Assembly: GCF_050286925.1 (NCBI RefSeq)
Contig: NZ_JBFWFX010000021.1
Span: 1-24,396 of the forward strand
Origin: Caloranaerobacter sp050286925
GTDB lineage: Bacteria; Bacillota; Clostridia; Tissierellales; Thermohalobacteraceae
DNA length: 24,396 nucleotides
Direction: 5' to 3'
The stretch's first letter is position 1. Each line of letters starts with the position of its first letter. A model generated the notes under the pieces. That model was not told the origin of the DNA. It made no database searches and saw only the letters and a list, made by a program, of their open reading frames with translations. This document shows, piece after piece, positions 22,206 to 24,396 of the stretch. Both the position numbers and the translations under genes were made by a program.

Positions 22206-22232
22206 ATGACCACCACCTTAATATTAATTGAT

Positions 22233-23408
22233 TTACTTATCTTTTTCAAACCTTTTTATAATTCTTACTGCTATAGCTGCAACTTCAGCCCAGGTAACAG
22301 TATCATCTGCATTATGGTTGCTGTTTATTATTCCAAGCTCTTTAAGTTCTTTGATGTATTTATCTCCCCAATGCCTTTCTAAAACAGGTTCTTCAAGAAT
22401 TTTGTTTAGTATCTTAACTATATCATATCCATATCCCTTGCCTGGCCATGCCCAACCAGCACCATTCGGATTATCTTTATATCCTAACCATTCAACATAT
22501 TTAGCACTGCCCCTTTTAACAAGATTAAATCTTGGATCAACACATTTTTGTTTTAGTGGTTCAGTAGAGCCATAGGCTTTAAGATGCTGTATTTGAGCTC
22601 TAACTCCAATTCGTGGACTTTCAAAACTTGCAGCTTGTCCTTTTTTGTTGCCGTTTAATGCTCCAATGCCTGCATAATTGTTTTGCTCTGGAAGAACTAT
22701 GCCGCCGTATTTGAAGTACCCAGTCTCTTTAAGACTTTGAGCCCAAGCTACGTCAGCCCTGACCCCTTCGATTTGGGCTTCTTCAATATAGATTATTGCC
22801 AGTTCTTCTATAGAGCAGCAGGGAAGGGAAGGGGAGGGATTCCCTTTTAGAGCAAAGGAAACCATCTGCTCCAGTTTAGCTTCAGTTTTGCCCATGATTG
22901 GTGTTAAAGTTTTGTTTGACTCTGCAATAAGCTTAATAAAATCATTCCACCCATTAGCTCTTGAACGTATTAACCTCGGACAATTTTTGCCTGTCCAATA
23001 ATTATGCTGAACTACTCTTGTAATAGGAATGTCAAACTTCCACATTAGATATGCTACTAATTCAGCAGCTAGCTTTTCAGCCTTTTTTCTATCAATACCT
23101 TTATTCATGCAAATTTCGATACCTATAGATTTTCGGTTTCCAGTTCCGTATCTGCCATCACCAGCATGCCAGCCGTTCTCGTTAGTAGGTAAGTGTTGAA
23201 CTATTCTTTCATCATCAACTGTAAAATGCCAGCTTGCACCTGTTCTTGGATTTTTAACATATTTAGCATGCATTAAAGCATTTGCACCTTTATTCGTATT
23301 CCCAGTATCATGTATAGTAATGAATTTAGGCTCCATTTTAAAGCCAGGTCTGTTTCCATTAGTGATAGGTATTAAATCGACTATGATTTTTTTCTCAATA
23401 TCAAACAT
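22233..23408 (-). CDS. Endolysin: amidase plus glucosaminidase
   Basis: This 391-residue enzyme has two catalytic domains. The N-terminal zinc amidase of the PGRP/T7 lysozyme type (about residues 25-150) has ITIHDTG (H33), SWHFTVDD, GWHAGDG, IGIEIC and VQHNYWTGKNCP (H135, C143 as ligands). The second domain (about 198-340) is a glucosaminidase with SLKETGYFKYGG (E228 the likely catalytic acid) and NNYAGIGA. The C-terminal 45 residues (HWGDKYIKELKELGIINSN) resemble half of an S-layer homology repeat and may bind cell wall. I start it at the ATG at 23406-23408, which has AAAGGAG 9 nt upstream; a longer TTG frame overlaps the upstream gene. Unusually it lies upstream of mor, apart from the holin. 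Confidence 0.9.
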   Translation of the reverse strand: MFDIEKKIIVDLIPITNGNRPGFKMEPKFITIHDTGNTNKGANALMHAKYVKNPRTGASWHFTVDDERIVQHLPTNENGWHAGDGRYGTGNRKSIGIEICMNKGIDRKKAEKLAAELVAYLMWKFDIPITRVVQHNYWTGKNCPRLIRSRANGWNDFIKLIAESNKTLTPIMGKTEAKLEQMVSFALKGNPSPSLPCCSIEELAIIYIEEAQIEGVRADVAWAQSLKETGYFKYGGIVLPEQNNYAGIGALNGNKKGQAASFESPRIGVRAQIQHLKAYGSTEPLKQKCVDPRFNLVKRGSAKYVEWLGYKDNPNGAGWAWPGKGYGYDIVKILNKILEEPVLERHWGDKYIKELKELGIINSNHNADDTVTWAEVAAIAVRIIKRFEKDK

Positions 23409-23607
23409 CACTGTCATCTCCTTTATAATATGGATTTCCTTTAATGCACTGGACAAAAGTCCAGCCGCTTAAAAAATTATCTTTGTTTTTCTTGAGCCTT
23501 TCACAAGTTTTAAGGTATCTTTTATCTTCTTTAGCTTTTTTGGTATAATACTCAAGAATCTTATAAAACAATTTTTCTCGATTTTTGAGAATTTCTTCTA
23601 CAGTCAT
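23401..23607 (-). CDS. Hypothetical 68-residue protein
   Basis: This small, basic, helical protein (MTVEEILKNREKLFYKILEYY at the start) has two cysteines (C35 and C54) and ends GNPYYKGDDSDV. The start has a strong GGAGGGGG site. Its TGA overlaps the endolysin start region, so the two are translationally coupled. I do not recognise a family. No membrane segment is present. Its place between a regulator and the lysin gives no clear function. Confidence 0.7.
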   Translation of the reverse strand: MTVEEILKNREKLFYKILEYYTKKAKEDKRYLKTCERLKKNKDNFLSGWTFVQCIKGNPYYKGDDSDV

Positions 23608-23627
23608 GTCCCCCTCCTGAATATTTT

Positions 23628-23726
23628 TTAATATTCATCTTCAGCAGCAATCAAAAGTCCCATAAGTAAAACCCCGATGAAACCTCCAAGAAACATTCCA
23701 GCTAATAAACCACTAACAAAACCCAT
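23628..23726 (-). CDS. 32-residue membrane peptide (DUF3789-like)
   Basis: This short gene encodes MGFVSGLLAGMFLGGFIGVL followed by a hydrophobic stretch and an acidic end, AAEDEY. It is one membrane helix with several glycines in small-xxx-small spacing, which favours helix packing, and a negative C-terminus. It resembles the tiny DUF3789-type proteins of Firmicutes phages and elements. The ATG shares its A with the TAA of the regulator gene (TAATG), so it is translationally coupled. Function unknown; it could be a small holin-like or regulatory peptide. Confidence 0.75.
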   Translation of the reverse strand: MGFVSGLLAGMFLGGFIGVLLMGLLIAAEDEY

Positions 23727-24127
23727 TATTTAACCCCCTTTTTGCTTAACATCTTCTTCAAGCTCTCAATTAGCTTAATTGCATCATTAAACTTAAGCCA
23801 TTCAAGTCTTTCAACTTTGTAGTATTTTCTTATAAAGCCCTGAAGTCTTCTAGGATTGTCATCCCATCCGAGAGCCTTTTCAAGTTCTTTAATCTTATAT
23901 AGTTGTTCCTTACTTGCCATTCCTGGTCTTGCCTTATATCTTTCTTTCATATCTATTAGTACCGATATAACTCGATTAAGCTCCTTAGTTGTAAGCTGTC
24001 TCATACTGTCTTTGCCTGTTTCTCTTATAATGATTGCATAAAGGTCATCATCAGTAAGGTTTAATTCCTTTGATTTAGCAAGACCCCAGATGTTTCTTAT
24101 CTGGGGTCGATTCTTACTCTTTGTCAT
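23726..24127 (-). CDS. gemA: GemA/gp16-type regulatory protein
   Basis: This 133-residue basic protein has the gp16 (GemA) family pattern: an N-terminal IRNIWGLAKSKELNLTDDDLY, then QLTTKELNRVISVLIDM (about residues 44-60), and a C-terminal SKEQLYKIKELEKALGW with FIRKYYKVERLEWL following. Mu GemA modulates host and phage gene expression and DNA topology; Mu-like phages encode it before mor. The ATG has AGGAG 8 nt upstream. A perfect 10-bp hairpin (24082-24108) lies within its first codons and may affect its translation. Confidence 0.85.
   Translation of the reverse strand: MTKSKNRPQIRNIWGLAKSKELNLTDDDLYAIIIRETGKDSMRQLTTKELNRVISVLIDMKERYKARPGMASKEQLYKIKELEKALGWDDNPRRLQGFIRKYYKVERLEWLKFNDAIKLIESLKKMLSKKGVK
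24082..24108 (-). other. Perfect 10-bp inverted repeat in the start of gemA
   Basis: GACCCCAGAT (24082-24091) and ATCTGGGGTC (24099-24108) pair perfectly around a 7-nt loop. The stem starts 16 nt after the ATG. It has no T-run on either strand, so it is not a terminator. It is G+C-rich for this genome and could slow or control translation of the regulator, or be a protein-binding site. Confidence 0.6.
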
Positions 24128-24138
24128 GGCTGCCGCTC

Positions 24139-24396
24139 CTATTTTTGAAGTTGTTCTCTGTCTACTTCATACCAGAATACATCTTCGACTTTTTTAATTG
24201 CTCCGACTCTTGCAATTTCTTCATCAGAATATTTCTTAAGCACTTCTTTATTAACACTTTCTTTGACCTTTATGCAGTCAAGCATATTAAGAGCTTTAAG
24301 ATTTTTAATGACATTTTCAACCTTTCTAAGTACAATCTTTGTACTTTTCCTAAAACCTGTCCTACCGAAATTCAAAACTTTAGTTTTCCCATTAAG
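24139..24396 (-). CDS. Hypothetical protein (partial, 5' end beyond right edge)
   Basis: The frame is open to the right edge, giving at least 85 residues (LNGKTKVLNFGRTGFRKS at the start of the visible part). A TTG at 24373-24375 is in frame but has no ribosome binding site, so the true start is probably outside the window. The visible part is basic and helical, with a cysteine and a C-terminal FWYEVDREQLQK. I do not recognise a family. Its TAG lies in the ribosome binding region of gemA, so it belongs to the same operon. Confidence 0.6.
   Translation of the reverse strand, partial: LNGKTKVLNFGRTGFRKSTKIVLRKVENVIKNLKALNMLDCIKVKESVNKEVLKKYSDEEIARVGAIKKVEDVFWYEVDREQLQK

Noticed and set aside
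23618..23637. 8-bp AT-only inverted repeat as a terminator after the 32-residue gene
   Set aside because: The stem is weak, no T-run follows and the next gene's ribosome site comes directly after; it would not stop transcription.
1..24396. CRISPR array, tRNA or rRNA genes
   Set aside because: I saw no regular spaced repeats of CRISPR type, no cloverleaf and no rRNA-like stretch.

Overview
The window is the middle and late part of a Mu-like (transposable, contractile-tailed) prophage or phage genome. It is AT-rich, uses AGA/AGG and NNA/NNT codons, and has strong GGAGG-type ribosome binding sites, which fits a low-GC Firmicute host, probably a clostridial one. The species cannot be read from the sequence. 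Almost every gene is on the minus strand, so transcription runs from the right edge to the left edge. The transposase, repressor and phage ends lie outside the window.

Right part (24396 to about 21890), early/middle genes: an unknown gene cut by the right edge, a GemA/gp16-type regulator, a 32-residue membrane peptide, a 68-residue unknown, an amidase plus glucosaminidase endolysin, and a Mor-family activator. A strong terminator follows mor. A dyad repeat and a promoter-like element overlap that terminator, which suggests a Mor-dependent late promoter.

Centre (21770 to 9979), lysis and head genes, then the tail start: LLH-type holin, membrane coiled-coil protein, winged-helix protein, small terminase (DUF3486), large terminase, portal (DUF935), gpF-like minor head protein, a 237-bp non-coding gap with 10-bp phased GTTACA repeats, protease I with a nested scaffold start, decoration protein, major head protein T, DUF1320, gpG-like protein, a probable tail terminator, a small protein, sheath and tube. 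The tail chaperone follows, with a textbook -1 frameshift site (AAATTTG).

Left part (9970 to 1), tail tip and accessory genes: a plus-strand membrane-protein gene with its own promoter and terminator (a moron) sits between the chaperone and the tape measure. Then come the tape measure, a baseplate protein, hub, spike, gp25-like protein, baseplate J, a gpI-like protein and several small fibre-associated proteins.

The most notable system is at the left edge. The last tail gene (289..1377) encodes a C-type-lectin/FGE-fold protein whose 3' end has the signature of a diversity-generating retroelement (DGR) variable region: adenine-poor, GC-rich, and NNC codons at the variable positions. Past its stop codon is a perfect 10-bp hairpin with a GATA (GRNA) loop, then the start of an Avd accessory gene (1..202). 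The template repeat and reverse transcriptase should lie just beyond the left edge. The phage therefore appears to diversify its receptor-binding protein by mutagenic retrohoming.
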